DNA of 64,000 nt from Nymphaea colorata (Eukaryota > Streptophyta > Magnoliopsida > Nymphaeales > Nymphaeaceae): positions 9,906,106 through 9,970,105 of the forward strand of contig NC_045141.1 of the NCBI RefSeq assembly GCF_008831285.2, read 5' to 3'. Both the position numbers and the translations under genes were made by a program. Within the stretch, counting starts at the first letter, position 1, and every line of letters starts with the position of its first letter. The notes beneath the pieces were generated by a model. The model was not told the DNA's origin and did no database searches. It saw only the letters and a program-made list of their open reading frames with translations. Of this stretch, positions 10,370 through 25,078 are shown piece after piece.

Positions 10370-13300
10370 TACACTTTGATGGTGATGACATAAGCAACCT
10401 TCTATTGATTTGTCACATTATGATTGCACCAAAGGGAAATTTAGATTCTTCATGATTGCATAGTAACATTTTGAGGACTCGATGCAAGTGTGAGGGGTAT
10501 ATATGTGATGTGACCATTGATAGTGGTGCGTGTATGAACCTAGTTTCACAGAATGCAATGTCCACCCTAGGTCTAAAACCTGAGAAATGCACTCAACCTT
10601 AGAAAATGGCATGGTTTAAGAAGGGAGATGAAGTTCATGTCACCCAACGATGTTTGATAAGAATTTCCATGGGGCCACACTACCTGGATGAGGTGTGGTG
10701 TGATGTCGTTCCTATGAATGCTTGTCACATTCTTCTGGGCCGACCTTGATAGTATGATTGAAAGATTGTTCATGATGGGAGAAAGAATACTTACTTCTTT
10801 GGGTTTGAGGGCCAGAAAATCATGCTGCTACCCACTAAGGAAGCCACAACACAGTGAGTTGGGCATCCAGTACAACCTTCTAATTTTGTGGTACTATCTC
10901 ATAAAGAACTTTTGGATTATTGTAAATAAGATGGATTTTGTTATGCTTTAGTTATTAAACTTGTGTCCATGAACTCATCTGGCATTCCAAAAGAGGTAGC
11001 ACCACTCATTTCTGAGTTTCAAGATATTACGCTAGATGATCTGCCACATGGATTGCCACCAAACCAAGATGTTCAACATGCTATAGATTTTGTTTCAAGA
11101 GCCAGTTTACCCAACCTACTAGCTTATCGGATGAACCCCATTGAGCATGTTGAGTTGTAGAGGCAAGTGAATGAATTGTTGCAAAAGGGTCACATTTGAG
11201 AGAGCGTTAATCCATGTGCAGTTCTAGCATTACTAACTCCAAAGATGAAACGAATGTACATGGATAGTCGAGCTATTAACAATATTACTGTTAAGTACTG
11301 TTTCCCCATTTCAAGGTTGGATGATAGTTAGATATGGTAGCATGAGCTTGGGTGTTCTCAAAGATTGATTTGAAAAGCAAGTACCATCAGATCAGAATTC
11401 GTGAAGCGAATGAATGGAAAACCATGTTTAAAACGCAAGATGGACTCTATGGGTGGCTAGTCATGCCCTTTGGACTGTCTAACGCACCTAGCACCTTCAT
11501 GAATGTCATGATGCAAGTCCTTCAACGAAAGTTTATTGTAGTGTACTTCGATGACATTTTGGCATTTAGTCTCACGGTTTTTTATTATCTTAGTCATTTG
11601 CGTTAGGTCCTAGAGACTTTGCGTAAGGAAAAGTTGTTCGTCAATGCCAAAAAATTTAGTTTCCTCACTTCGTACCTTGTCTTTTTGGAGTTTATTGTTT
11701 CATCAGAAGAAGTACAATCTGATCAATCTAAAGTACAAGCTATCGTGGATTGGCCAACGCCAAAAACAGTAGGCAATGTTAGGAGTTTGCATTGTCTAGC
11801 CACTTTCTATCGACAATTCATCTGAAACTTCAGTGCCATCATGGCGCCTATCACAAAGTGTCTCAAGGGTGAAGCTTTTAGGTGGACCCTAGCGGCTGAG
11901 GATGCCTTTTCCACTATCAAGGATCATATGACTCATGCCCCAGTACTGGCTCTACTAGACTTCACTAAGGTATTCGAGGTAGAATGTGATACTTCCAAGG
12001 TTGGGATTGGAGCCATGCTTAATCAGAACAAGAGGCTTGTCGCTTTCTTTAGTGAGAAGCTAAAAAGAGCAAAATGTCAATATTCTATCTATGACTTGGA
12101 ATTCTATTCTATTGTGCGGGCACTTTGGTATTAGAGACACTATTTAATCTACAAAGAATTTGTTCTGTATATAGATCATAAGGCACTTAAGTATCTCCAC
12201 AACCGAAAGAAAATGAGTGCTCACCATTGTCAAGTGAGTCAATTTCCTGCAAGAATACACCTTCCCCATTCGTCATTAATCAAGAAAGCTCAATAGAGTT
12301 GCAAATGCCCTCCGTAGAAAGAACAACCTCCTGATGTCCATGTCCGTAGAGGTAGTTGAATTTGAAAGCCGTAAGGATATGTATCTTGCTGCCCCGGATT
12401 TCAGCCACATTTGGGCCGAATGCTCTACTGCATCTCAACCACTGTTCTCCAAATTTTCCATTCACAATGGCTACCTTTTTCATGAAAACAAGTTGTGTAT
12501 CCCTCAATACTCATTATGATAATAGTTTATCGCAAAGCTCCATGGTAACAGAATGTCGAGACATTTTGGGCAGGACAAGACATATTCCTTGGTGGATGAA
12601 TGATACTATTGGGCCAACATGAGGAACGATGTTGTTAAGTTTGTTTAATGTTGTCGTACTTGCCAAATTGCAAAGGAGCATAGTCAAAATAGTGGATTGT
12701 ATACTCCTCTACCTATTTGGAACAAGCCCTGAGAGCATGTTTCTATAGATTTCATTATTGGAATTCCCAAGACGGTTTGTAGAGTAGATTTAATCATGGT
12801 GGTTGTAGATAGATTCTCGAAAATGGCCATTTTTTTTCCTTGGAAGCAAACAATAGATGTGTCACTGGTTGCCTCTTACTATTTCAAAGATGTGGCACAG
12901 TTTCATGGACTTGCTTGTTCAATCACATCGGATCAAGGTACGAAGTTTTGGAGTCATTTATAGCATTTACAATGATCTCTGCTAAATACTAAACTTCAGT
13001 TCAGTAGTGCTTACCATTCTCAGACCAATGGCCAAACCGAGGTAGTTAATAGAATTTTAGGGAAACTTACTTAGGTGTCTTATAGGAGAGAACACAAAAA
13101 CCTAGGACTTAGTGCTACACAAGCTGAGTTTGCATATAACAACTCAATCAACCATTCCACTAGGAAGACCCTTTTTCAAGTGGTATATGGTCGGTCCCCG
13201 AACCATCTTGTTGATTTATCCCAAGTACCCATTGCTGGAGAACATGCTCCGATAGCATTTGATGCTATTGAGTATATGGATGATGTCCATAGTCAAGTGA

Positions 13301-13786
13301 AACAGAAGCTTCAGGAGAGTTATGCCTACAAGTCTCTCGTTCATCAGAGTCATCGAGATGTCAACTTTGAAATAAGTCAACAAGTCTGGGCCTACCTACG
13401 ACCTGAGTGATGTCCTTTCGGTACCTATAGTAAGTTGTGTCCTAGGAAATACAACACTTTCTGCATCTATCGTCGTCTAGAAACAAACGCTTATCTGCTT
13501 GAGCTTCCCGATGATTGGCAAATTTCGTCGATCTTCAATGTTTCTAATATGTTTCCCTACTTTGGTGTCAAATGATTCGTCGGAGACGACTTCACTCCAA
13601 CTAGGAGAGAATGATGCAGAGCAGGATCAGAATTTTCACTCTCCCCATCCCAATTTCTCGCCTCAGGTCCCACCTTCATGCTTTAGTGCATATCATGAGT
13701 CTTCAGCCATAGAATCCTCTGCAAATCTGGAACATAGCCAAGATGAGGTGCTCCTGCGTAGATACTTGAGGTGCACCAAGGGTTGA
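10370..13786 (+). pseudogene. pol of the Ty3/gypsy element (PR-RT-RNase H-IN), broken
   Basis: Protease: DSGACMNLVS near 10515 and ILLGRP near 10735, after the CDVVPMNACH block. RT: 11100-11610 with [26 protein letters not shown] and the catalytic YFDD at 11544-11555. RNase H: about 11840-12330 with a [12 protein letters not shown] block. Integrase: zinc finger remnants near 12545-12670 (H...H, CRTCQ), catalytic triad IDFI, SDQGT and the E of NGQTEVVNR, then a GPY/F-like C-terminal module ending in NVSNMFPYF (about 13550). The last frame (13499-13786) continues through the purine tract and 175 bases into the 3' LTR. Stops and frame changes interrupt every domain. Confidence 0.88.
13603..13611 (+). 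promoter_or_regulatory. Polypurine tract
   Basis: AGGAGAGAA lies directly before the TGATG start of the 3' LTR, where the plus-strand DNA primer of an LTR retrotransposon forms. Here it is also coding sequence of the pol C-terminus. Confidence 0.8.
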
Positions 13787-14081
13787 ATTGTGATGTTGGT
13801 TTATACATACATTGGTTTAAGATCCATTTTCTACTTGTGTTCAATTTGTATTTGTGTGAATCCTTTTGGATTTAGGGTACTTGTTCAGGACTCAACCCGC
13901 TACTTTCTCTCGTCCATATAAATGGGTGACGACTTATTTTATAAAGGAGACCTTGAAGTTAAAGAAGAAGTAAATGTTTCTTTCGTTGTTTTTTTTTCCT
14001 TTACTTTGTTGTTGCTTAGCATATTTACTTTTGCTTTTCAAAAGTTCTGATTGTCGCTTATGCAAGTTGAGCTTGCATCAA
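13612..14081 (+). repeat. 3' LTR of the Ty3/gypsy element
   Basis: The 470-bp repeat matches 7173-7646 from TGATGCAGAG to TTGCATCA. It keeps a TATA-like ATATAAAT near 13916. The pol reading frame occupies its first 175 bases. Confidence 0.88.
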
Positions 14082-17000
14082 TTTTTTTCTTTGGTCAATT
14101 CATCTGCTCATTCAACTTGGTCTTCAGGGAGTGACAAAGAAGTGATTATGTATCTTTCTAGTTCCTTCACTCATGTTCAATTGTGATAGTTTTGATTTGT
14201 CACATTCAGCTTGATTCATTTTTGTGGCCCAATAGAAATTCGATGATCATGAAACTCAGACATTTGAAATCCTCAAAATTTCGAAGTTAAGAATTTAAGC
14301 CCAGATTTTTGTTTTAGTTTAGATTTTTGATAGAGCAGACTATAGTATATGAAGTCCTAGCCTAAACTTTGTTGATAGTGTTTGACTTCTTGTCAAATTT
14401 AGATGTTGCCTCTTAGACAACACCCATGTGTGTGTGATAGTGTGTTGATGGCAGCTGAAAAAAAGTGCTAAATGTGGAAGGGTGAATTCATCTTTGTGGC
14501 TCACTATCATGGCAAAGCATGATAAAACGTTCTTGTGTAACATCCTTGACTTTGAAGCACAACAATATTCTTTGTTTTGTTGTGATAGAGATTTTTACTT
14601 TGTCGCCAATTGTAGTTTTTTTTTTCTGCTTTGTTAATGAATAAACTGCATTCATTCACTGGACAACATAAAATCTGATGTATCTCATATTAGTTGGGAT
14701 CGAAGGTCATTAAACAGCCTTCTACATTGTAAATCCAAAGCTTTGATGTGTTTGATTATTTTCTGCAATTTCTGCCTTTGAGTTGGCCAATTCATGGTCT
14801 AGTGAACTAAACTTCCTGAATAGCTGAGACAAAAAAAAAGTGTCTTGAGTTACCAAAATTGGGTACTACAGGTTGTTTATGACTTCCACACGCTCGAACA
14901 AGGCGTCCAAGTTTTCAAGGTACCATTCAAGTCTTGAATAAACCAAAAAGCCAGAGTTGGATGGTAAGGTCATTAGGATGACTTGGATGAGATGAACAAG
15001 ATGTGTAGGCTGAGTATTTCACAATGGTTTTAATTTTTTTAATCTTCTTCTTTGCAATTTGGACTAAGTTGTCAGATTGATTATAAATTTGCTAACTTCC
15101 AAAGCTCTTGACACCATATGCGGTGAGCAGGCAAGAGGAAAATGAGGTGAGTGTCAAGTTTAAGACTATGATAAAGTCTAAAACCTTGTCACTTTGTTGC
15201 ATTTTGTGGTGTTGTCTTAGTTAAGCTTGGTGGTTGAGGCACACCTTCAATGTAAGAATACAAAATTCTTGAGCTGTTAATACATAACCAAGGAAATTAT
15301 GATAAAGTCACAAATTTTAATCATGTAAACTTAGTTGAAACAAGTCTCCATCTAGTCTGTGACCTTTTAGTTAAGTTTATCAGATTCAATGTTTCTCTAT
15401 TGCCAATTAAAAAATTAGCTTCCTCCACTTGCTTCCAAGGCTCACCAAAGAAAAAAATTAAGATAGAAGATTCTATCATACCAGTATGTGCACTCGCATA
15501 TTGCACGCACATGCTTCAGTTCTGTAAAAAAAAAAAAAGAAAGGAAAGTAGGCCATTGCTTGGTCAAGCTCAGTAATAAAGCTCAAAAGGGAAGAGTGGA
15601 AATTTGAAGCTTTTGGACTCTTTGGATGAAGTTTAGCCCTGGCTATGGTTAGGGAACTTGACCCTCTCATGTGAAAAGTTGAAACATGCTCGCTGCCTCT
15701 GCAGTGATTCCCACGTGCTGGTGCATTGTTTTTGCTGTAATTATCAGCTAAATGAGGCTTCTTTCTTTTGCCCTTGCTGGGCCTGCTGGCTGATTGTCCA
15801 TCTTCTGTCAGGTTTGAATAAATAGATGGTGGAGATGTGACGACCACTCGGTGGATTTGCTGCATTTCTGGTCTTCATTGTCCATTTCAAGTAGATGGTA
15901 CATATGGGATCCCTGTTTTCTACTTTGTCCTGCTGTTTTGTACGAAATACAACCCTTTCATGCCACTAATTCTTTAGTTTATTACTCGTCATTTCAACAA
16001 TGCATAATTTGGCCTCAGTAAAAATTTTGAGAATTTTTTGAACATTACAAACCTCTAGTTTTTAGTTGCTCAAATCTCTTTAACTTCAAATTCTAATTCC
16101 AGGTATCCAAAGGCAGATAATTGAGAGTGCATTTGGAATGAGATTTCAGAAACATGTTGTTGAGAAAAGAGTGTAATGCTATTATGTTCTCAATGAAATT
16201 GGTCTTGATTTCCCTTGCAGTTTTTTTAGAAAAAAAATAAATGTTATTAATATGTCAACTATTTCCAAGAAAGTTATTGATATTTGTTTGGGTTGTGATA
16301 TTATCCTTGATAACTTGTTAGCAGTTTTTTGTTATTCATACTTTAAATTTACTTGCATTTCTAATAAATTTTGTCACGAATTTTATCTTAATTGGTATAA
16401 AGTAATGGTGTTTCTTAAAAATCTCCCCCACTAATTAATTCCACTTAAAACATAGCAGTCGACCTGTTGGGAACTAGACAATTTGATTCTTCTGAGAGCT
16501 TGGATCCATAAAATTTTTTTGATCCCTAACCAAACCCAGCTATTTTAATCATCATCATTATGGTCATTGATTTTTAGTCCTTAAAAGAATGAACCAACTT
16601 GTCAAAATAGTACCACCAAGCAAGACTCAGGGACTTCTTGCTGCTAATATATTGCATAATATATCACCTCTGGTTTGATATCTCGTAAATGAGTTCTTCA
16701 ATAGCTACTCCCTCTCTCTCTCTCTCTCTCTATCTCAGTAATTTGTTATTTGTTTCTTGCATTAAATACTTGAAGAGTTATATATTGTATATTTCTTATT
16801 TGCATGACAAGTCAATTGTCTAACATGCTCATATCTTATATGCCAGTGTTTTATTTATACTTGACTATTTTAATACTTTATGTTGGTAATCTAATTATTT
16901 GTTTGTCTTTTTAATTTTTGAAATGCAAGAACCATATAGTGATGCCTCTTCCCAAGTATTACATGGTTTTTTATGGGAAGGTAGTTTGTCAGATAAAAGA

Positions 17001-17449
17001 CTGGTTGCTAACAAGTAGTCATAGTTACTTTTGTATTTAAAGTAGCTCTAGTCATGTTAAACTTTTGTATTCATTTTTGTTTCAATGTACTCCAACATAT
17101 GGCCTACAACAATTAAACATTCTAAACTACTAGTATTTTAATGTTTTGTAGTTTCACTTGATATTAGAGATTATATAAATGCTTGAGCATTTAAGAGTAA
17201 TGATGTTTTTGTTATATGAATCCAAAAATTGATTTTTATATGATATTGTGGATCTTGTTATCGAAAGTATTGATTGGCATATAACATGTTCTTGTTACGA
17301 ATTTTATAATTGTTTTGATATAACATGTTCATGACAAGAGTATATAATTTTGACATGACTTTTGTATGGTACATAAGAAAATAGATTTTACACCTTAATA
17401 GGATTTGGATGGACCTAAACACAAGCAAATTCAAAAAATAAGATATTCT
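14082..17449. other. Gene-poor stretch
   Basis: No domain is recognisable. It has a (CT)n microsatellite at about 16709-16735 and several long T runs. The only frame of note is the minus-strand one at 15476-15865, listed separately. Composition is AT-rich throughout. Confidence 0.5.
15476..15865 (-). CDS. Unidentified minus-strand ORF, possible exon
   Basis: A 129-residue ATG-initiated frame starts MQQIHRVVV. Its first 100 or so residues have ordinary protein composition with a basic GKRKK patch. The frame then reads through a T-rich tract (minus strand, complement of about 15525-15545) that ends ACAG and would serve well as a 3' splice acceptor. The C-terminal FFFFF run is therefore probably intronic. 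I recognise no family. It may be a real exon or a chance frame. Confidence 0.25.
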   Translation of the reverse strand: MQQIHRVVVTSPPSIYSNLTEDGQSASRPSKGKRKKPHLADNYSKNNAPARGNHCRGSEHVSTFHMRGSSSLTIARAKLHPKSPKASNFHSSLLSFITELDQAMAYFPFFFFFYRTEACACNMRVHILV

Positions 17450-18115
17450 TGTCATCAAATAGTGGATAAAATAGATAAAACAAACAAAACTGATTATAGA
17501 AGACACAAACACTGAATAGAACAGACAAATTTAACAGAACAGAAAACAAACACCAGATAGGATTGATGGAATAGATAGAACATACATAAGCAAAACAAAT
17601 GTCAGATAAAAAGGACGCAATGTTCTGGTCCTAAAAACTATCAAACAGTGGAAAAAAACACCATTGCTCATGAGGACATGTCAATGGTGCGGTGGACAAG
17701 ACATCTTGTCTGTTTTGTCCTGCAAACAACTGTCAAACAACTTCTAAGAAGTCGTTTAATAACCATCCCATTGGACATAATAGACGACACATCCTATTGA
17801 CCACACCTTTGTTTTGTCTATCCTATTAGTAGTGTAATTTGTCCATCATTTGATAGTTTTATGAACAGAACACCCTGTCTATTATGTCTACCTTTTGTTT
17901 TATACTTTATCTATTTTGTATGTCATGTTCGTTTTGTCTAGCGCTTGTTTTATGTCTTGTCTGTCTTGTCCAATTTTTGTCTACGGATGTTTGTTTTGTC
18001 TATTTGTTCTGTTCTATCCAACATTCGTTTTATGTTCTTACTGTTCCATTTGTTTCATCTAGTTTTTGTGTCATGTGGTCCATGGTTCATTTTTTATCAA
18101 CACAGTTGATAACAA
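17450..18115. repeat. Long imperfect foldback centred at 17746
   Basis: The centre is a palindrome, ACTTCT-A-AGAAGT (17740-17752). Moving outward the arms remain complementary with mismatches and gaps: 17677-17735 pairs with 17757-17815, AAAACTATCAAA near 17638 pairs with its complement near 17850, and the left AACAGAACAGA-type text pairs with right TTTGTCTGTTC-type text out to about 18110. The total is about 660 bp. Such structures are typical of Foldback/MITE elements or of two MITEs joined head to head. The central GTCGTTTAATAACCAT resembles MITE termini, which favours the joined-pair reading. Confidence 0.6.
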
Positions 18116-18589
18116 TGTCCTATTAAAACAAGACAAATGCATAAAATATCCGTACATCGAACTCATTTCATACGAATTGATTCATCTAACAAAAACATCA
18201 TCATTATTAAATGGCATATGCCAAAATCAACAATCTACAAAACATCAAAATAAATAGCTTAAAGTGTTATTGTTGGAGGCCATACATTGGCACATGTTGA
18301 TACAAAATGCAATGCCATATATAACAGACCTAAGAACAACAAGACCATTATGTATTCATCTTGTCTTTGAAAACAGGCCATCACTGTCCAATTCCTACAT
18401 GTTGTAAAAATAAAAGAACAATGAAATAGTTAGTTAGATGCATGAACTATGAATATAGTAAAGTATATGACTGAAATAAAGTCATATTACACAAATAAAA
18501 CAATCACATAACATAATGATGATACAAGTTTTTAATAAAATCTTACTTGATATTTAATCATTCTACATAGAAATAGAAATGTGATAACG

Positions 18590-18890
18590 AAATGCATTGT
18601 TATTTCCATGTGTTTGCGTTTGTTGGATATTTTTCTTCCTCATCACCTATTATGTCATTTGCTCCATCCTCAGTGATCTCATCAGGAGAAAATTGTTCTA
18701 CATTTATATTGTGTTGGATTATAAAATTGTGTAAAAACACGAGTAAGAGAATCAAAAAAGACAAAAATCAAGGCTGTAGAGAGCCTTTTCTTATGTGGGC
18801 ACTGTTGAAAGTAGCCATGGGTTTCATATAACAATGTGGGACTTCTTGCTTATCCTTGAAGCCATAGTTTTCACAATAAATTATTCTTCT
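18590..18890 (-). pseudogene. Possible PIF/Harbinger transposase C-terminal remnant
   Basis: On the minus strand a degraded frame reads KPMATFNSAHIRKG, then after a stop LLVFLHNFIIQHN, then an acidic tail. The F-N...H and (L/C)HNFI spacing recalls the end of PIF/Harbinger transposases. Similarity is short and broken, so this is a weak call. The adjacent foldback could be a related MITE. The rest of 18116-19060 shows no feature. Confidence 0.25.
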
Positions 18891-19060
18891 ACACTTAAGA
18901 AAATGAAATTTTGTATGAAAATAATTTGTTTCACAACATCTATTTTTTAAAGGTCATCTTTTAGTTACCAAAGTAATTCATTGCACTATAAATACTCTCC
19001 ATATTCTTTTAGTTCTTTTGTGTATGCTAAGATTTCTCTAAGACCTTTTCTGTCATAAAG

Positions 19061-21193
19061 TGTTATCACACCGTATTTTTTCAAAAGGACCGAATTCCAT
19101 TTCACTGAAGTGAAATTCTCAATTATTTTGGCCATTTGGATCTAATTTTGGACCCTAACCCAACCCTAGACCCAAAACAAACTTTTATATCCATTCCTAA
19201 GTCCAACTCACAAGTACTTGATCCAAAACGAATCATCGGTCCCACATCTGAGTCCAAACACAATATTCAAATCCAAAATCTAACTTTGGATCAAGATTAC
19301 ACCCAAAGCCAAAATCTAGATCCAAATCAAGAATTTCAAACTCAAAATCTAAAGCCGAGATCAAACAACAAATTTTCATGCTATTGAGCACCACATGCTC
19401 ATGCGCAGACATTTGTTTTTTTTTTCTCGTTCTCACACTAAAAAAGTGTTTTGAGCTTAAAATTACTCACTTAATCCTTGATCCAAGCTTAAAGCATCAA
19501 CTAGAACATGTCACCAACCAATCGATCCCGATCCGGATCTAAAACGAGTCCATAATCACTCCAATCAGAGTTAGCAACGTTTGTAACAAGGACCATTTTA
19601 CCCTTTTAAAATACACATTCTAAAAATAATAATTTTATGTTTTTTTAAAGAACGATCTCCTTGGAGGTCAGGGAGGTGAAATCCATCCCTTATTGGTCCA
19701 AAGAGACAAACAATGGGGCATACCCCCCCCCTCACGTGAGCTCTGTTCACTGCCATGCGTTGCTGCGCATGGTAGGGCCACGCCAGGCGCAACGGCTTGC
19801 TGGCCCTTCTTTGGGTTAAAAACCACCCCCTTTGGGAGTAGTTTTGGGTCTATTAGTTGGGCATTAGCCATGCTCACACCCCAAAGGGGTATTTGCAGAG
19901 TATGGGCCATTCCCACTTCATCAAAACCTATTTTTTTAAAAAATAATTCACATAAAAATATTGTTAAATTTAAAAAATAAATTATGAATTTTGGCTCCAA
20001 AACTCCCTATAAATACCCCCACAATCTTCTCTCTTGGACATGAGCTAGCTCTTGAGAAATCTCTAGTTCTTTCTCACTTGAAGAACTTAGAATTTTCCCT
20101 AGCTCTCCCTCTCCATTTCTCTCTTCTTCATCTTCGCCAACCTTCGGAGCAAGTTTCTCCAAGTTCCAATGCCTCAAGGGAGGAGGAGGAGACCTCTTGG
20201 AGGAATATCTTCTTCACTTTGGATCTTCGCCCGAGGGAACCATTGGAACATCCAAAGAAGTAGACTCGTTTCTAAAATCATTTCTATTAGAAGTATGTAG
20301 TCCTCCTTTCCTTTTATTTATTTTTATTTCCCTTTTCCACCTGCCCATGGCCGTGAAAGAGAATTTTAAAGGTTTCTTGTCCATAATTGAGAGCTCTCTT
20401 GAGTGCACCAGGAGTGTGAGCAAGGCAAAATAAATTACATTTTTTCATTTATTTTCAAAATATGCTTGTTATATTTCTTTGTTCATCATTCATGTTTGAG
20501 ATGATGTTCATGCATGGTAGACTAACTTTTCTTAATTAATAGGTAAATGAACAGTAAGAATGAGCATTTGGGTTGAGATTTCTTCGTTATTATATTGATT
20601 TTGAGGTTGGGATTTGTTGAACGCTGGAAAGCCCTTCACAAATGTGTATACGTTAAAATGCATCTTCATGACATTCTCACATTTAGCTTCTTTCTTAATC
20701 ACCCGATTAGGGATTCCAATGAGTATTTTCTTACATTATTCTCCATTTCATGTGTGTTTGATTTTCTTTCATACTCAATGGTGGAAGAAATAATTGCAAA
20801 ATGAAATGATTGTAGTTTTATGCTTACATATAAAATATTTAGAATCATGTTTTCAAAAGAATTTTGAAAGCATGAACCATCTTCAATGAGGCTTTAGAGA
20901 CTTATCTTACGCTCTTGCATGAGCCCAAGTTCCTCTTCTGCTTAAAAAAAAAAAAATCGAAGTCGGATATTTTTCAAGTTATTTCTTCATAAAGGCATAT
21001 ATGTATATACATGTTACGTATGTATACATGCACATGATTAAATCTCTTTGTCTCTCTCTCTATAATTTAATATATTCTTTTACAAATTTTCATATACATA
21101 TATATATAAATGAATATATATGTTTATTTTATTTTCTTTCTCTAAAATCTTTTATCTCTCTCTTACCGTCAATGTCTTCTTTTACAAATTTTC

Positions 21194-21228
<35 letters not shown>

Positions 21229-21437
21229 GGTTCATAAAGGCATATATGTATATACATGTTACGTATGTATACATGCACATGATTAAATCTCTTTGTCTCT
21301 CTCTCTATAATTTAATATATTCTTTTACAAATTTTCATATACATATATATATAAATGAATATATATGTTTATTTTATTTTCTTTCTCTAAAATCTTTTAT
21401 CTCTCTCTTACCGTCAATGTCTTCTTTTACAAATTTT

Positions 21438-21479
<42 letters not shown>

Positions 21480-22119
21480 GGTGTGTATGTGTGTGTGTGT
21501 ATGTATATATTCTTCTATCTCTCTCTCTAAAATATCTGTCTTTTTCTAAAATCTTCTTCTCCATCTCTATTTGAGTTAGTATTTTCTTTTCACAAACTTT
21601 CATATACGTATATATATATATACACACACACACAAGTACGTATATGTATATGTATTTCTCTCTCTTTAAAACTTTTCCGTTCGTGATTTTCAAAATTATT
21701 TCTCTTTCTCTTTCTTTTTCTCTCTATTCCTCTTCAATTAAAATCTTTTCCTTCGAGAATACTAAATCAACTTCAAAATGTGATCTTCAAAGGTTTCTAA
21801 ATGGAATTTCTAAATATTTTCAATTCAAAATGTCCAATGGTTTATACTCTCAAATGATTTTTCAAAATTTTCTCAAAAATTTGAAACATCAAATTTTCAA
21901 TATTTTGTCAAACACCACAATGCATTTAAAATGAAAAAGATGTTTAAGCAAAAATGAAAGGCATCAAGAATAAGCGTAGCCCTTGGATTGGTTACCCCCG
22001 GTAAAAGCACTTAGAATGGTCAATCCTTGTACAGGACGAGTCTCTTTCTCTTTGATTTCAAAAATAATTTTTTTTTTGAAGCACTCAAAATACGAAAATA
22101 AATTTTGAGGATGCAAACA
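19061..22119 (+). repeat. LTR copy A of a long-LTR Ty3/gypsy (Tat-like) family
   Basis: It starts TGTTATCACACC and ends GATGCAAACA, about 3.06 kb, and aligns along its length with copies at 22682-25078 and 26284-29542. Landmarks in order: a GATCCAAA-rich start (19136-19380), a CACGTG G-box (19733-19738), a CCCCAAAGGGG block (19881), TATAAATA (20008-20015), a leader with GAGGTTGGG (20602), a pyrimidine/TA-rich tail, and a terminal GTTACCCCCGGTAAA block. It is followed by a primer-site-like sequence, so it is a 5' LTR and not a solo LTR. Frames of IYIYIY type in it are translated TA repeats. Confidence 0.8.
20988..21477 (+). repeat. 245-bp near-identical tandem duplication inside LTR A
   Basis: The block beginning CATAAAGGCATATATG at 20988 recurs at 21233, an offset of 245 bases. 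The copies are almost identical, including the internal TTTACAAATTTTC string, and both end in a TA microsatellite. LTR copies B and C have a single unit, so this is a late change in copy A. Confidence 0.88.
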
Positions 22120-22121
22120 GA

Positions 22122-22139
22122 TGGCGACCGTGATGGAAC
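22122..22139 (+). promoter_or_regulatory. Degenerate primer-binding site of outer Tat-like element
   Basis: TGGCGACCGTGATGGAAC starts two bases after the end of LTR A. It resembles the TGGCGAC-type primer sites of Tat/Athila-group elements, with several substitutions. This supports copy A being a 5' LTR. Confidence 0.6.
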
Positions 22140-22676
22140 CCATCAGTGTTTGCCTATGATTGCTATTGATGTATTTTCACTAACTTGAACAACTCTCGTA
22201 TTGCCTATGATAAAGCATGTCTCATTCTTTGGCCTTGACCCCATCGGTATTTCATTACATTGCTTGGTGATTGTGTTTGTTTTCTTACATATAAGACTAA
22301 TTGAGGAGGATCAATCACGTTCACCTAGATCTAGGATCAAATACAACCCTAAAAAATTTAAGGCTTGATTTAAAAACAGTCCTTGTTCTTTTACTTATTT
22401 TAATCACCATCTTAGGAAACATTGCATTAGAGACAACTGATTTTTCATGTTTGCTCGTATTTAAAAACTTCTCATACTTATTTGTCTTGGTCATCTTGTT
22501 GTCGAACTTGGTCATAGGCGGTAGCACAAGACTAAGTCTTACAATTAGACCATACCTAGAGCAGGAAAACCTCCTCGTTAGTACCATAAGTGGTAACCTA
22601 TGGTATATTAATGGGTGCCCAAGAAGAAGTAGATAAACCTTATCCTTAATTGTCTTAAGAAAAATCTATGCTAGTA
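22140..22676 (+). other. Leader of outer Tat-like element
   Basis: The sequence lies between the primer site and the next insertion. It has no clear domain. The 22301-22636 frame (111 residues) starts MRRINHVHL and is hydrophobic in the middle, with no family recognised. It is probably untranslated leader of the outer element, which seems to resume after 29547. Confidence 0.45.
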
Positions 22677-22681
22677 CTAAG

Positions 22682-25078
<2,397 letters not shown>

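Larger units (their letters stand above)
7168..14086 (+). mobile_element. Ty3/gypsy chromovirus-like LTR retrotransposon, complete length, inactive
   Basis: The element spans 7173-14081 with two LTRs of about 470 bp that both start TGATGCAGAG and end GCATCA. An initiator-tRNA-Met primer site lies at 7649-7660 and a purine tract abuts the 3' LTR. Flanking pentamers ATTTC and ATTTT differ at one base, consistent with an aged 5-bp target duplication. Internal order is gag, protease, RT, RNase H, integrase. The RT-before-integrase order shows Ty3/gypsy. The pol frame crosses the purine tract into the 3' LTR and no separate chromodomain is seen. Both points, with the TGATG LTR start, suggest the CRM (centromeric) chromovirus clade; this is an inference. 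Many stops and frameshifts make it non-autonomous. Confidence 0.88.

Noticed and set aside
19136-19436. DPNP/QNL-rich frames on both strands
   Set aside because: They are the GATCCAAA-rich start of a long LTR; the same text recurs at 22740 and 26340 without a conserved frame.
21001-21693. Frames of IYIYIY-type residues on both strands
   Set aside because: They are translations of TA microsatellites in the long LTRs; the same is true near 24757-25176 and 28173-28527.
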